From Devosia sp. MC521 (GTDB lineage Bacteria > Pseudomonadota > Alphaproteobacteria > Rhizobiales > Devosiaceae): a stretch of DNA of 64,000 bases. A model generated the notes under the pieces. That model saw only the letters and a list, made by a program, of their open reading frames with translations. It searched no databases and had not been told where the DNA came from. The stretch spans positions 3,428,001 to 3,492,000 of the forward strand of contig NZ_CP059902.1 of NCBI RefSeq assembly GCF_014127105.1, read 5' to 3'. Below, piece by piece: positions 19,910 through 28,726 of this stretch; the first letter of the stretch is position 1; each line of letters starts with the position of its first letter. Position numbers and translations under genes: made by a program.

Positions 19910-21721
19910 TTAGTAAACGCGTGCTTTTGGCGCAATTTTCTTGAGATCGATGCCGCCCTGATCCTGCGGGGTCAGCGGGTCAAGAATGACCGGGCGATAG
20001 CTCAGTTCGACCGCGCCAGTGTCTACATTAACCCGGCTCAGCGTGTGCTTGCGCCAATTGCCGTCGTCGCGATTCGGGAAATCCTCGTGCGCATGCGCGC
20101 CGCGGCTTTCCTGACGCGCTTCCGCCGAGACAACTGTGGCAATAGCGCAGGTCATCAGGTTTTCCAGCTCCAGCGTTTCCACCAGATCCGAATTCCAGAT
20201 CAGCGAGCGGTCAGTAACCTTCACGTCTGGCAGACGCTTGTAGATTTCGCTCATCTTGACGACGCCCTGCTTGAGCGAGTCATCGGTGCGGAACACAGCG
20301 GCATCGGACTGCATCGTGCGCTGCATTTCATCGCGCAGCTTGGCGGTCGGCTGGCTGCCGTTGGCATTGCGCAGACGATCAAAGCGCGACAGGATTTTAG
20401 CGTCTTCAGCCGCATTGATGCCCGGCACCGGTGCTTCACGGTCAATAACCTGACCGGCACGGATTGCGGCCGCACGGCCAAAGACCACAAGGTCGGTCAG
20501 TGAGTTCGAGCCAAGACGGTTGGCGCCATGCACCGATGCACAGGCCGCTTCGCCAACGGCCATCAGGCCCGGCACGATGCGGTTTGGTTCGTCTTCGGTC
20601 GGGTTGAGCACTTCGCCGTGGTAGTTCGCCGGAATGCCACCCATATTGTAGTGAACGGTCGGTAGAACCGGGATCGGTTCACGGGTGAGATCGACACCAG
20701 CGAAGATCTTGGCGCTTTCGGTAATGCCCGGCAGGCGCTCATGCAGCACCTTTGGATCAAGGTGATCAAGGTGCAGATAGATATGGTCCTTGTTTGGACC
20801 GACGCCGCGACCTTCGCGAATTTCAAGCGTCATGCAGCGCGAAACCACGTCGCGCGAGGCAAGGTCCTTAGCGTTGGGCGCATAGCGCTCCATAAAACGC
20901 TCGCCCTCGGAATTGGTCAGATACCCGCCTTCGCCACGCGCGCCTTCTGTGATCAGAACGCCAGCGCCGTAAATGCCAGTCGGGTGGAACTGCACAAACT
21001 CCATGTCCTGCAGTGGCAGGCCAGCACGGGCGACCATGCCATTGCCGTCACCCGTGCAGGTGTGAGCGGAGGTGGCCGAGAAGTAGGAGCGACCGTAACC
21101 GCCGGTGGCCAGAACCACCATCTTGGCGCGGAAGCGATGCAGCGTGCCATCGTCGAGCTTCCAGGCAATAACGCCCTGACACTCGCCGTTTTCGCCCATG
21201 ATCAGGTCGAGCGCGAAATATTCGATAAAGAACTGCGCTTCGTTCTTGATCGATTGGCCATAGAGGGTGTGGAGGATCGCGTGGCCGGTACGGTCAGCGG
21301 CAGCGCAAGTGCGCTGGACCGGAGGACCATCACCAAACTCGGTCATGTGACCGCCGAACGGGCGCTGGTAAATCTTGCCGTCCTGCGTACGGCTAAATGG
21401 CACGCCATAGTGCTCGAGCTCATAAATCGCCGCAGGCGCTTCACGCGCGAGATATTCCATGGCGTCATTATCGCCGAGCCAGTCCGAACCCTTGACGGTA
21501 TCGTACATGTGCCACTGCCAGCTATCCGGGCCCATGTTCTGGAGCGAAGCGGCAATACCACCCTGCGCCGCCACAGTGTGCGAGCGGGTTGGGAAAACCT
21601 TGGTGATGCAGGCGGTGTTAAAACCCTGCTCGGCCATGCCGAGGGTCGCGCGCAAACCCGCACCACCCGCGCCAACAACCACCACGTCAAATTCGTGGTC
21701 GATCAATTCGTAGTTGGCCAT
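19910..21721 (-). CDS. sdhA: Succinate dehydrogenase flavoprotein subunit
   Basis: 603-residue catalytic subunit of complex II that oxidises succinate to fumarate. It starts [20 protein letters not shown] (FAD-binding Rossmann motif). The flavin-linking histidine lies in [15 protein letters not shown], and the active-site region reads [18 protein letters not shown]. An open frame extends 47 residues further upstream into sdhD, but those residues are not family-like, so I start at 21721. The gap to sdhD is four bases. Confidence 0.97.
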   Translation of the reverse strand: MANYELIDHEFDVVVVGAGGAGLRATLGMAEQGFNTACITKVFPTRSHTVAAQGGIAASLQNMGPDSWQWHMYDTVKGSDWLGDNDAMEYLAREAPAAIYELEHYGVPFSRTQDGKIYQRPFGGHMTEFGDGPPVQRTCAAADRTGHAILHTLYGQSIKNEAQFFIEYFALDLIMGENGECQGVIAWKLDDGTLHRFRAKMVVLATGGYGRSYFSATSAHTCTGDGNGMVARAGLPLQDMEFVQFHPTGIYGAGVLITEGARGEGGYLTNSEGERFMERYAPNAKDLASRDVVSRCMTLEIREGRGVGPNKDHIYLHLDHLDPKVLHERLPGITESAKIFAGVDLTREPIPVLPTVHYNMGGIPANYHGEVLNPTEDEPNRIVPGLMAVGEAACASVHGANRLGSNSLTDLVVFGRAAAIRAGQVIDREAPVPGINAAEDAKILSRFDRLRNANGSQPTAKLRDEMQRTMQSDAAVFRTDDSLKQGVVKMSEIYKRLPDVKVTDRSLIWNSDLVETLELENLMTCAIATVVSAEARQESRGAHAHEDFPNRDDGNWRKHTLSRVNVDTGAVELSYRPVILDPLTPQDQGGIDLKKIAPKARVY

Positions 21722-21725
21722 GAGT

Positions 21726-22118
21726 TCAACCCCAGAAGACAAGCTTGAGCACGGCAATGATGCCGAGCGCGCCAAGCAGCAGACAGAAAAGCGTATTGAG
21801 AAGCATGGCCAGATCGTAGGTCTTGCCGTGCATATAGTCCTCAAGCGTATCGCGCATGCCATTGCGCATGTGGATCGCGGCCACCGCGATCAACACAGCC
21901 AATGGCAGGCCGATGTACCAAGCACCAATCAGCTCAACCACGTCGGAGCGATCTTCGCCCGCCAGTTGAACCATGATGAACAGGGTCAGTGCGAGAAGGA
22001 CAATATTGACCGCGCCGCTTACGCGCTGGGTAATGAAGTGGCGTGTCGAAGCGCGCGCATTACCATAATGCGATTTCGGATTGGCGATCTGCTCATAAGA
22101 GATTTTTTTGTCGCTCAT
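21726..22118 (-). CDS. sdhD: Succinate dehydrogenase membrane anchor subunit
   Basis: 130 residues with three transmembrane helices (about 34-56, 67-85 and 101-127). With SdhC it anchors complex II in the inner membrane and helps bind heme b and ubiquinone. [16 protein letters not shown] after the second helix carries the conserved His and Asp of this subunit. Three bases after sdhC and four before sdhA. Confidence 0.93.
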   Translation of the reverse strand: MSDKKISYEQIANPKSHYGNARASTRHFITQRVSGAVNIVLLALTLFIMVQLAGEDRSDVVELIGAWYIGLPLAVLIAVAAIHMRNGMRDTLEDYMHGKTYDLAMLLNTLFCLLLGALGIIAVLKLVFWG

Positions 22119-22121
22119 GGC

Positions 22122-22508
22122 TTAGCCCACCCACACAAAAACAGTCCAGATCACGAGCGTGATCACAACCGATGCAATAATCGTTGCCCAAGCCATTTTC
22201 TCGCGCTGGCCCGGCTCCATCATTGCAGCGCTGTCCCAGACGAAGTGGCGAATGCCACCGCACATGTGATGAACAAGGCTCCAGGAAAACAGGAACATCA
22301 CGATCTGGCCAAACCAGCTGCCATAGACGCCGTTGACCACATCCAGCGCATCAGCGCTGAAGGCAGCCGCCAGCAGCCAAATGACGAAAAGCGAAACACC
22401 AAAGTAGTTCGCAATGCCTGTGGCGCGGTGAAAGATGGACATCGTCATGGTGACGGTCCAACGGTAAATCTGCAAATGCGGCGAAGTGGGGCGGGCTCTG
22501 ACCGTCAT
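22122..22508 (-). CDS. sdhC: Succinate dehydrogenase cytochrome b556 subunit
   Basis: 128 residues, three transmembrane helices. The start RPTSPHLQIYRWTVTMTMSI and the FHRATGIA motif are typical of the SdhC quinone-site region, and HHMCGGIRHFVWD carries the heme-ligand histidine. First gene of the sdhCDA-X-Y-B operon; the 384-base region upstream should hold its promoter. Confidence 0.94.
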   Translation of the reverse strand: MTVRARPTSPHLQIYRWTVTMTMSIFHRATGIANYFGVSLFVIWLLAAAFSADALDVVNGVYGSWFGQIVMFLFSWSLVHHMCGGIRHFVWDSAAMMEPGQREKMAWATIIASVVITLVIWTVFVWVG

Positions 22509-22892
22509 GGGGACTCTGTTCCGGGACCGGCTGGCGCGACGAGGTGTCGCGGACAGTTTGGAATTGGTCTAGGTTTTAGACTCACGGCGTCCGGAAATCA
22601 AAGCCCTCTGACAGCCGGAAGCTCATACTTTCTGCGCAAGCCGCACTTTGTTCGCAGAGCGCACAAGACGTTCGCACCCCGCCTCGGACTTAATACTGCG
22701 GATATTTTACTAGATTGGCAGCGATTTAGGCGATCGGCGTAATAAAGTTTTGACATAAAACTATCGGTAAACATCTGTCACCAAGCAGAATTCAGAACTA
22801 CACTACAATCAACGCGCCGCAGCGCAAAGTATTGTAATCAATAAGTAATATCTGAGCGGGAAGCTTTCAAGCATCAACAGGAGGTTGGTGCT
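22509..22892. promoter_or_regulatory. Divergent intergenic region sdhC / chemoreceptor
   Basis: 384 bases without a convincing gene, more A+T-rich on its right half than the flanking genes. A TTGACA box at 22750-22755 faces the chemoreceptor, but no good -10 box stands at 16-18 bases from it, so the promoter call is weak. AGGAGG just before the ATG at 22893 is a strong ribosome binding site. No riboswitch or operator was recognised. Confidence 0.4.
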
Positions 22893-24920
22893 ATGCGTAT
22901 GTTCCGAAGTGTTCGGTCCAGAATTTACGGCGCGTTTGGCGCCTTAACAGTACTAATCATCGCTACTGGCGCAGCGGCAATTATGCTGATGTCAAATGCC
23001 GAACATTTATTTCATGAATACCGTGCGACAGCCCGAGAATCCCTGACCGTCGACGAGCATGCTGCAGACGTTTCACTGCTGCGAATTGATTTCTTGAACT
23101 ATTTGCTCAACCCAACGCCCGAATGGGCTGATGAGGTTCGCAAAGTCGCCACACGCATTGCAACGGCAAATGAGGAGACTGACCAGCTCTTCGAGCATGA
23201 CCCACATGCGCTTGAGGTCACCAACCAGGTGCGCGTTCTCGCGGCGCAGTATCTGAACAATTTCGAAACGGTCGCCCGTGCCCAAGCCACCGGAGCAGAC
23301 CCACGCAATCACGCGCTCACCTCCACGCTGACCGCTCTGGGCCCACGGATCTACGAGCTCTATCAGGGCCTGTCGTCGGAAACCCACACTCGGCAGAACG
23401 AACTTGGCCCGCGCATCTCTGAACAAGAAGCGCTGCAGCTGACCATCATCATGATTATTTCAGCTGTAGGTCTGGTCATTGGTCTAGCGCTGGCTATCAT
23501 CACCGGCCGCTGGCTGAACGGTACATTCGCCAAGCTCACGGGCACCATGGGCAAGCTGACGGACGGCAATTACGATATTGCCATTGAAGGCACCCAAACC
23601 CAGAACGAATTGGGCGAAATGGCGCGTGCACTCGAAACCTTCCGCGTCAACGGCATCAATGTGCAGTTGGCCGAGGAAGAAAAACAGGTGCGCGCCGCTG
23701 AGATTGCAGCCCGTGCTGACATGATGGCGAACTTCCAGAGCGCCTTTGACGGCGTCATCGAAAAAGCCATCGCGGGTGATTTCAGCGCCCGCCTCGCCAC
23801 CCGCTTTGGTGACCCTGAAATCGATCGGATCGCCGGCAATCTTGATGGCATGCTCGATAGTATCGAAGAAGCGCTCGACGAGGCAGATCGCGTACTCAGC
23901 TCGATGGCGCGAGCCGATCTCCGGGACCGCATGAGCGGGGACTATCGCGGTGCCTTCTCGCGCCTCAAGCAGAGTACAAACTCGGTTGCCGACAAGATCG
24001 AGTCCATAACCTTGCAGCTGCGCGATACCTCCCGCTCGCTCAAGCGCGCCACTCGCGAAATTCTTGAAGGTGCAAACGATCTGTCTGAGCGCACGACCCG
24101 CCAAGCCGCGACCATTGAGGAGACCTCCGCCGCAATGGATCAGCTGGCCAATACCGTGACGCTGAATGCAACACGAGCCCGCGAAGCCAGTGACAGCGCC
24201 GAACGCATGAGTTCAATTGCAGAAGCCAGCAATGAAGTTATGGGCCAGGCCACCAATGCAATGGAGCGCATTTCCACCTCAGCTGCCAAAATCTCCAACA
24301 TCATTGGCCTGATTGACGACATCGCCTTCCAGACCAACCTTCTGGCGCTCAACGCCTCAGTGGAAGCGGCGCGCGCTGGCGAGTCCGGCAAGGGCTTTGC
24401 GGTTGTGGCCGTGGAAGTGCGGCGTCTGGCACAAAGTGCGGCGCAAGCATCGTCCGATGTTAAGGCCTTGATCGAACAGTCTGGCGATGAAGTGCGGAAC
24501 GGCACCAAGCTCGTCAGTGATGTGGCCGGTCGTTTGACGGAAATTGTCGAAGGGGTCAGCTCTTCAGCGGCTCTGATGGGCAATATTGCGAGCGACAGCC
24601 AAGCTCAGGCTTTTGGAATTGGTGAAGTGAATATCGCTGTGCGTCAGATGGATGAAATGACCCAACACAACGCGGCGCTCGTTGAAGAAATGAACGCTTC
24701 CATCGAGCAGACCGAGGGTCAAGCCAGCCGCGTGGATTCGATCGTTGAAACCTTCACGCTGCGCGATTCTGCTGCGATGGACTCGGCCAACGAAACCTCT
24801 TCCTCTGGTGCGATCGAAAAAGTATCCGGCGCACGTGGGCTTATTAAGAGCGTGCAGAAAGCGGCTAAAACCTACTTCGGCGGGCAAGCTGCGACCGCCG
24901 AAGCGTGGAACGAGTTCTAG
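22893..24920 (+). CDS. Methyl-accepting chemotaxis protein
   Basis: 675-residue transmembrane chemoreceptor. TM1 spans about 12-33, a helical periplasmic sensor domain about 34-181, and TM2 about 182-204. A HAMP domain follows (about 205-260), then HAMP-like linker repeats (about 280-390), and the signalling domain has the conserved hairpin DDIAFQTNLLALNASVEAAR followed by AGESGKGFAVVA. The protein ends AWNEF, which resembles the C-terminal pentapeptide that tethers CheR/CheB. The ligand cannot be predicted. No other chemotaxis gene is in the window, so it depends on a chemotaxis cluster elsewhere. Confidence 0.93.
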   Translation: MRMFRSVRSRIYGAFGALTVLIIATGAAAIMLMSNAEHLFHEYRATARESLTVDEHAADVSLLRIDFLNYLLNPTPEWADEVRKVATRIATANEETDQLFEHDPHALEVTNQVRVLAAQYLNNFETVARAQATGADPRNHALTSTLTALGPRIYELYQGLSSETHTRQNELGPRISEQEALQLTIIMIISAVGLVIGLALAIITGRWLNGTFAKLTGTMGKLTDGNYDIAIEGTQTQNELGEMARALETFRVNGINVQLAEEEKQVRAAEIAARADMMANFQSAFDGVIEKAIAGDFSARLATRFGDPEIDRIAGNLDGMLDSIEEALDEADRVLSSMARADLRDRMSGDYRGAFSRLKQSTNSVADKIESITLQLRDTSRSLKRATREILEGANDLSERTTRQAATIEETSAAMDQLANTVTLNATRAREASDSAERMSSIAEASNEVMGQATNAMERISTSAAKISNIIGLIDDIAFQTNLLALNASVEAARAGESGKGFAVVAVEVRRLAQSAAQASSDVKALIEQSGDEVRNGTKLVSDVAGRLTEIVEGVSSSAALMGNIASDSQAQAFGIGEVNIAVRQMDEMTQHNAALVEEMNASIEQTEGQASRVDSIVETFTLRDSAAMDSANETSSSGAIEKVSGARGLIKSVQKAAKTYFGGQAATAEAWNEF

Positions 24921-24984
24921 TCTTCGCAAAGAAACCAGTGAGGGCGCTAAAACAGCGTCCTCGCCAATCGGCTCCTCCCGAGTG

Positions 24985-25029
24985 TTTCTCCCGTTTCAGT
25001 ACCAGCTCGCTGGTAATGGGCGGGAGAAA
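24985..25029. other. Nested inverted repeat between chemoreceptor and DUF1737 gene
   Basis: Outer arms TTTCTCCCG (24985-24993) and CGGGAGAAA (25021-25029) enclose a second palindrome, ACCAGC/GCTGGT (25001-25014). It lies between two convergent genes, so it may act as a terminator, but no strong T-run follows. The right arm ends six bases before the DUF1737 stop codon. Confidence 0.5.
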
Positions 25030-25034
25030 TGCTT

Positions 25035-25241
25035 TTAGTAATCGGTGAGTTTACGGCTTGGGTCGTAGACCTGTTCATCAACAATACGCGTGACAGCTTG
25101 GCCACACCGCATTTTTTTCGTCACCTGATCATAAGCGTAAGTTGGACTACCATGTAATTGCCACCCCTCGGTCAAGGCCTTTGTGACCTTGTGACAGAAA
25201 GAAGAGTCGTCCTCGCCCGTCAGAAAACGATAGATCTGCAT
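25035..25241 (-). CDS. DUF1737 domain protein
   Basis: 68 residues; the whole protein is one DUF1737 domain (YRFLTGEDDSSFCHKVTKAL, then GWQLHGSPTYAYD and CGQAVTRIV). The family is small, cytoplasmic and uncharacterised. The gene is divergent from the carbonic anhydrase gene, 68 bases away. No function can be given. Confidence 0.8.
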   Translation of the reverse strand: MQIYRFLTGEDDSSFCHKVTKALTEGWQLHGSPTYAYDQVTKKMRCGQAVTRIVDEQVYDPSRKLTDY

Positions 25242-25309
25242 AATTGCCCCCCCATATACGGCTAAAGCCGGTGTTGATCTTGAAGGCTCTTACAGCTAAT
25301 CGAGTGGTT

Positions 25310-25948
25310 ATGCATAGCTTTCCTCAGCATCTTCTCGATGGCCACGCGAACTTCATGTCCGGGCGTTATACCCGGGAAAAGGAACGCATTCGCGGTCTAG
25401 CCGACCTTGGCCAAAACCCAACCACAATGATTATTGCCTGCTGCGACAGTCGCGCGGCGCCAGAAATGATTTTCGACTCTGGCCCGGGTGAAATGTTCGT
25501 GCTGCGCAACGTCGGCAATCTTGTGCCCACGTACCAACCAGACGGTGGGCAGCACGGCACCTCAGCCGGCATCGAATATGCCGTTAAGGCGCTCGGCGTC
25601 GCCAATATCGTCATCATGGGCCATGGGCGCTGCGGCGGCATGCAGGCGGCGCTCAACCCAGCGACGACCCCTCTGGATAGCGGCGACTTTATCGGCAAGT
25701 GGCTCGGCATGCTCGGCGATCTGCCAAGCCAGCTGGCTGGCGCGGATCTGTTGACCCAGTCTGAACGCCAGACGGCAATGGAGCGCATTTCGATACGCAA
25801 CTCCATTCAGAACCTGCGCAGTTTCCCTTATGTGAGCCAGCTGGAAGCCGAAGGCAAACTGGCCGTACATGGCGCATGGTTTGATATTTCGACCGGGGAA
25901 TTGTGGGTTATGAACCAGAACGGCGACTTCATCCGCCCCTTCCCATAA
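25310..25948 (+). CDS. Beta-class carbonic anhydrase
   Basis: 212 residues from the ATG at 25310; a longer in-frame start at 25244 adds residues without family similarity. It interconverts CO2 and bicarbonate. Zinc ligands are visible: Cys in ACCDSR, and His and Cys in MGHGRCGG; the Asp/Arg dyad follows the first Cys. The FVLRNVGNLVPTYQPDGG and SAGIEYAVKALGV segments are diagnostic. Cytoplasmic, no signal peptide. Likely monocistronic, with a terminator directly after it. Confidence 0.93.
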   Translation: MHSFPQHLLDGHANFMSGRYTREKERIRGLADLGQNPTTMIIACCDSRAAPEMIFDSGPGEMFVLRNVGNLVPTYQPDGGQHGTSAGIEYAVKALGVANIVIMGHGRCGGMQAALNPATTPLDSGDFIGKWLGMLGDLPSQLAGADLLTQSERQTAMERISIRNSIQNLRSFPYVSQLEAEGKLAVHGAWFDISTGELWVMNQNGDFIRPFP

Positions 25949-26275
25949 TAAAACGCCCCCAACCCATCTTTATAAAAAGCAGGCAGGTCTTCCCGCCTGC
26001 TTTTTGCCTTTTATGGGCATTTGATCTGCCACGATCGTGATCAATTGATCGACAGAGACACTTCACTCTAGTTCAGATCTGTCACTTCAGACGATTATTT
26101 TCATTTAACGGCGGGGGATTATCCCGGCCTCAAAATGGTCCCGACATGGGTCCAGCCTCGCCCCATGAGGGCGCACAACTGGCCATATTACCCCGTCAGA
26201 TTGTTTCTCGCGGGGCCATTCAGCGCCGGTGCCCCAAAAAGGCATTGCATGAAAGCTATCAGCATGGAGAAACCC
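25949..26275. other. Intergenic region carbonic anhydrase / EF-hand gene
   Basis: 327 bases without a supported gene. Its left part holds the terminator at 25974-26006. At 26039-26050 there is a 12-base perfect palindrome GATCAATTGATC that could be a regulator site for the EF-hand pair. A frame open from 26135 runs into the EF-hand gene but has no signal peptide at that start and is not used. GGAG six bases before 26276 marks the real start. Confidence 0.4.
25974..26006. terminator. Intrinsic terminator after carbonic anhydrase
   Basis: AAAAAGCAGGC and GCCTGCTTTTT form an 11-base stem around a ten-base loop, with the T-run continuing on the + strand. It ends the carbonic anhydrase transcript. 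Confidence 0.85.
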
Positions 26276-26521
26276 ATGAAGAAGACATTGCTTACATCTG
26301 TTATCGCCCTTGGCCTGACTAGCGCTGCTTTTGCGCAGGTTGCAACGCCCACGGACTTCGCTTCTGTTGACACCGACGCGGACAGCGCAATTTCTATCGC
26401 TGAAGCACAAGTGGCTTGGCCAGACCTAACGCCTGAGGCATTCGCTGCGGCTGACACCGATGGCAATGGCGCACTCTCTGCCGAAGAATATGACGCCTTG
26501 CTGGCAGCAAGCGCACAATAA
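26276..26521 (+). CDS. Small secreted EF-hand protein (two intact loops)
   Basis: 81 residues: signal peptide (about 1-21, ending AFAQ) and two EF-hand loops, DTDADSAISIAE and DTDGNGALSAEE, both with acidic or polar residues at positions 1, 3, 5, 9 and Glu at 12. They are joined by a WPDLTPEAF linker. Expected to bind calcium in the periplasm or outside the cell. The ATG at 26276 has GGAG six bases upstream and places the signal peptide correctly. Paralogous to the next gene and probably co-transcribed with it. Role unknown. Confidence 0.8.
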   Translation: MKKTLLTSVIALGLTSAAFAQVATPTDFASVDTDADSAISIAEAQVAWPDLTPEAFAAADTDGNGALSAEEYDALLAASAQ

Positions 26522-26533
26522 TCGACCTGCCGT

Positions 26534-26561
26534 CGGCCGCCCTAACTGATTAGGGCGGCCG
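26534..26561 (+). other. Perfect hairpin between the two EF-hand genes
   Basis: CGGCCGCCCTAA, loop CTGA, TTAGGGCGGCCG: a 12-base perfect stem with a tetraloop. No T-run follows, so it more likely protects or processes the upstream message than terminates it fully. Confidence 0.6.
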
Positions 26562-26592
26562 CAGCCATTCCTATTCAGATGGAGGACCCTCC

Positions 26593-26889
26593 ATGCGCAT
26601 TATCCTTAAGGCTCTTGCAGCGTTGACCCTTTCATCGAGCCTAAGCTTTGCCCAATCCCCACTGACCTTTCAGGCCGTCGATACCGATGGCAATGGGCGA
26701 CTAAGCTTTGAAGAATTGCGCGTAGTCTGGCCCGATCTGAGCCAAGACGAATATGCGCGAGCGGACGCGGATGGATGGGGCGGGCTCACGCCAGAACAAC
26801 TCAATGGCCTGCAACCCACGGCTTTACCGTCGCCAGCCATGATGCTTGACCCAGCGCCATCCGAGCCCATTGAGCCCGTTTTGGACTAA
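26593..26889 (+). CDS. Small secreted EF-hand paralog (second loop degenerate)
   Basis: 98 residues with a signal peptide (about 1-20, ending SFAQ), one canonical loop DTDGNGRLSFEE and a second loop DADGWGGLTPEQ with Trp at position 5 and Gln at 12, so its calcium affinity is probably poor. The linker WPDLSQDEY matches the WPDLTPEAF of the neighbour, showing duplication. A Pro-rich acidic tail (about 78-98) is unique to this copy. GGAGG lies nine bases before the ATG. Convergent with the EamA gene; the coding ends overlap by four bases. Confidence 0.78.
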   Translation: MRIILKALAALTLSSSLSFAQSPLTFQAVDTDGNGRLSFEELRVVWPDLSQDEYARADADGWGGLTPEQLNGLQPTALPSPAMMLDPAPSEPIEPVLD

Positions 26890-27749
26890 GCCACAGGGCG
26901 CCTTTTGGCCAAGGTCACCGCGAGGCCTGCAATGACAAACATCGCGCCCAAAATTTCAACACCCGTGATTGTTTCACCCAAGACCAGATAGGCCGAGACC
27001 AAGCCGGTGACAGGAACGAGCAGGGTGAATGGTGCCACCACTGAAGCGGGGTGACGCATCAGCAGCCACGCCCAGATAACGCCGCCCAGCATGGATGATG
27101 GATAGGCCAAAAATGCAATCAGGCCTGCGTCGCTCAAACTAAAGCTCGATATCGCCGTGGCGATCGCGGCTCCCCCTTCGGTGAGGAGCGACAAAGCCAG
27201 AAGGGGCAAGGGCGCAGCAAGCGAACCCCAAACGGTGAGCGATAGTGGATTGACCCGCCCAGCCATGCGCGTCAGCACATTGGCAACTCCCCAAGCCAAA
27301 GCCGCAAGAACAGTAAAGCTGAGCGGCAAAAGTTCAGTGCCGCTCAAACGCTCAGTGGCAATGACGGCAATGCCAAAAAACGCCACACCCGCCCCCATGA
27401 TCTGAAACCGATTGGGTCGCTCTCCTAAAATCAGGAAGGCGATGATCATGGTAAAAAAGGCCTGCACCTGCAGCACCAGCGAAGACAGGCCCGCAGGCAT
27501 GCCCCAGGCCATGGACAGGTTGAGGAAGGCATAGAGTGCAAAGCCAAATGCCAAGCCATAGGCAATGACCAACCACGCCGGGGCTTTAGGGGGCTTGATG
27601 AAAAAGACCGCCGGAATGGCGACGGCGAGAAAACGCAGCGCCGCCGCGAACAGTGGCGGCATCGCCTCAACGCTCAGTTTGATGACGACGAAGTTAAAGC
27701 CCCAGATCGCGACAACCACAAGAGCGAGCAAAACATGACGGATAGGCAT
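26886..27749 (-). CDS. EamA/DMT transporter, tandem copy 2
   Basis: 287 residues, about ten helices in two EamA repeats. The opening ALVVVAIWGFNFVVIKLSVE and the LGERPNRFQIMGAGVAFFG and LGETITGVEILGAMFVIAGL segments are family hallmarks; similar proteins are often annotated as amino-acid or metabolite exporters. Its start codon shares one base with the stop of the upstream paralog (TAATG), so the two are translationally coupled. They may act as separate transporters or as a dimer; the sequence does not tell. Confidence 0.86.
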   Translation of the reverse strand: MPIRHVLLALVVVAIWGFNFVVIKLSVEAMPPLFAAALRFLAVAIPAVFFIKPPKAPAWLVIAYGLAFGFALYAFLNLSMAWGMPAGLSSLVLQVQAFFTMIIAFLILGERPNRFQIMGAGVAFFGIAVIATERLSGTELLPLSFTVLAALAWGVANVLTRMAGRVNPLSLTVWGSLAAPLPLLALSLLTEGGAAIATAISSFSLSDAGLIAFLAYPSSMLGGVIWAWLLMRHPASVVAPFTLLVPVTGLVSAYLVLGETITGVEILGAMFVIAGLAVTLAKRRPVA

Positions 27750-28624
27750 TAGTTGGATCGCACGCGGTTAAGAAAACGAGGCCCAAACACATTGAGCAGA
27801 AGGCCCAAAAAGATCAGCAGACTGCCCCCAATCTCAAACCAGCTCATCTGCTCACCTAAAATGAAATAGGCCGCAACAAAGCCAACTATGGGCACCAGCA
27901 GGGTAAATGGCGCGACCATGCTGGCGGGATATTTACCCAGCAAAAACGCCCAACAGCCATAACCCAAAAGCGTCGAGCCATAGGCGATAAACAGCACCGA
28001 GCCGATAGCTTGCGGCGAAACGGCGAGAAGACCAGTTATGGCGCTCGGACCATCAAAGATCAGCGCCAAGACGACCATCGGCAAGGGCGGGATCAGCGCG
28101 CCCCAAACAACGAAGGCCAACATATCGATTTTGCCCGCCTGTTTGGTGACGATGTTGGAAACAGCCCACCAGAAGGCCGCGACAATGGTCAGCAGCAGCG
28201 GCCCCCAAATGGCGCCGCCCACATGTTCGGCCCCGATGACGCTCAAACCGATAAGCGCAAGTCCCGCGCCGGCCCACTGCACCCACGCCGGGCGATCGCG
28301 CAGAACCAGCACCGCCAGCGCTAGGGTGAAAAACACCTGCATTTGCATGACGAGACTGGCGAGCCCGGCGGGCATGCCTTCGCGCATGGCCAAGAATAGG
28401 AAACTGAACTGCAGCACCCCAACGCTAAAGCCATAAGCGGTGAGCAGGCCAAGGCTGACTTGGGGCCTTCGGATAAAAAAGACTGCCGGGAGCGCACACC
28501 CGATATAGCGCAGCGCAGTCAGCATATAGGGCGAGATTTCTTCGACGCCCCATTTGATGGCGATAAAATTGATGCCCCAAACCAGCACCACAATGAGCGC
28601 CAGAACCAGATCGCGCGGCTGCAT
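27749..28624 (-). CDS. EamA/DMT transporter, tandem copy 1
   Basis: 291 residues, ten predicted helices. The opening ALIVVLVWGINFIAIKWGVE, the mid-protein FSFLFLAMREGMPAGLASLV and the late LGEQMSWFEIGGSLLIFLGL closely parallel the downstream copy, so the pair arose by tandem duplication. Substrate unknown. Upstream lies asd, ended by a terminator at 28642-28670, so this pair probably has its own promoter. Confidence 0.86.
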   Translation of the reverse strand: MQPRDLVLALIVVLVWGINFIAIKWGVEEISPYMLTALRYIGCALPAVFFIRRPQVSLGLLTAYGFSVGVLQFSFLFLAMREGMPAGLASLVMQMQVFFTLALAVLVLRDRPAWVQWAGAGLALIGLSVIGAEHVGGAIWGPLLLTIVAAFWWAVSNIVTKQAGKIDMLAFVVWGALIPPLPMVVLALIFDGPSAITGLLAVSPQAIGSVLFIAYGSTLLGYGCWAFLLGKYPASMVAPFTLLVPIVGFVAAYFILGEQMSWFEIGGSLLIFLGLLLNVFGPRFLNRVRSN

Positions 28625-28641
28625 TACACTGGTCCTTCACA

Positions 28642-28670
28642 GCAAAAAGGCGAGCATCACTGCCCGCCTT
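28642..28670 (-). terminator. Intrinsic terminator after asd
   Basis: On the - strand AAGGCGGGC and GCTCGCCTT form a 9-base stem with one wobble pair around a six-base loop, followed by TTTTT. It lies between asd and the EamA pair. Confidence 0.78.
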
Positions 28671-28726
28671 CTAGTCTTGTTCCGCGATTTTGCGAAGCGC
28701 CAATAGTGAGCGCTTGCATCACGAGA

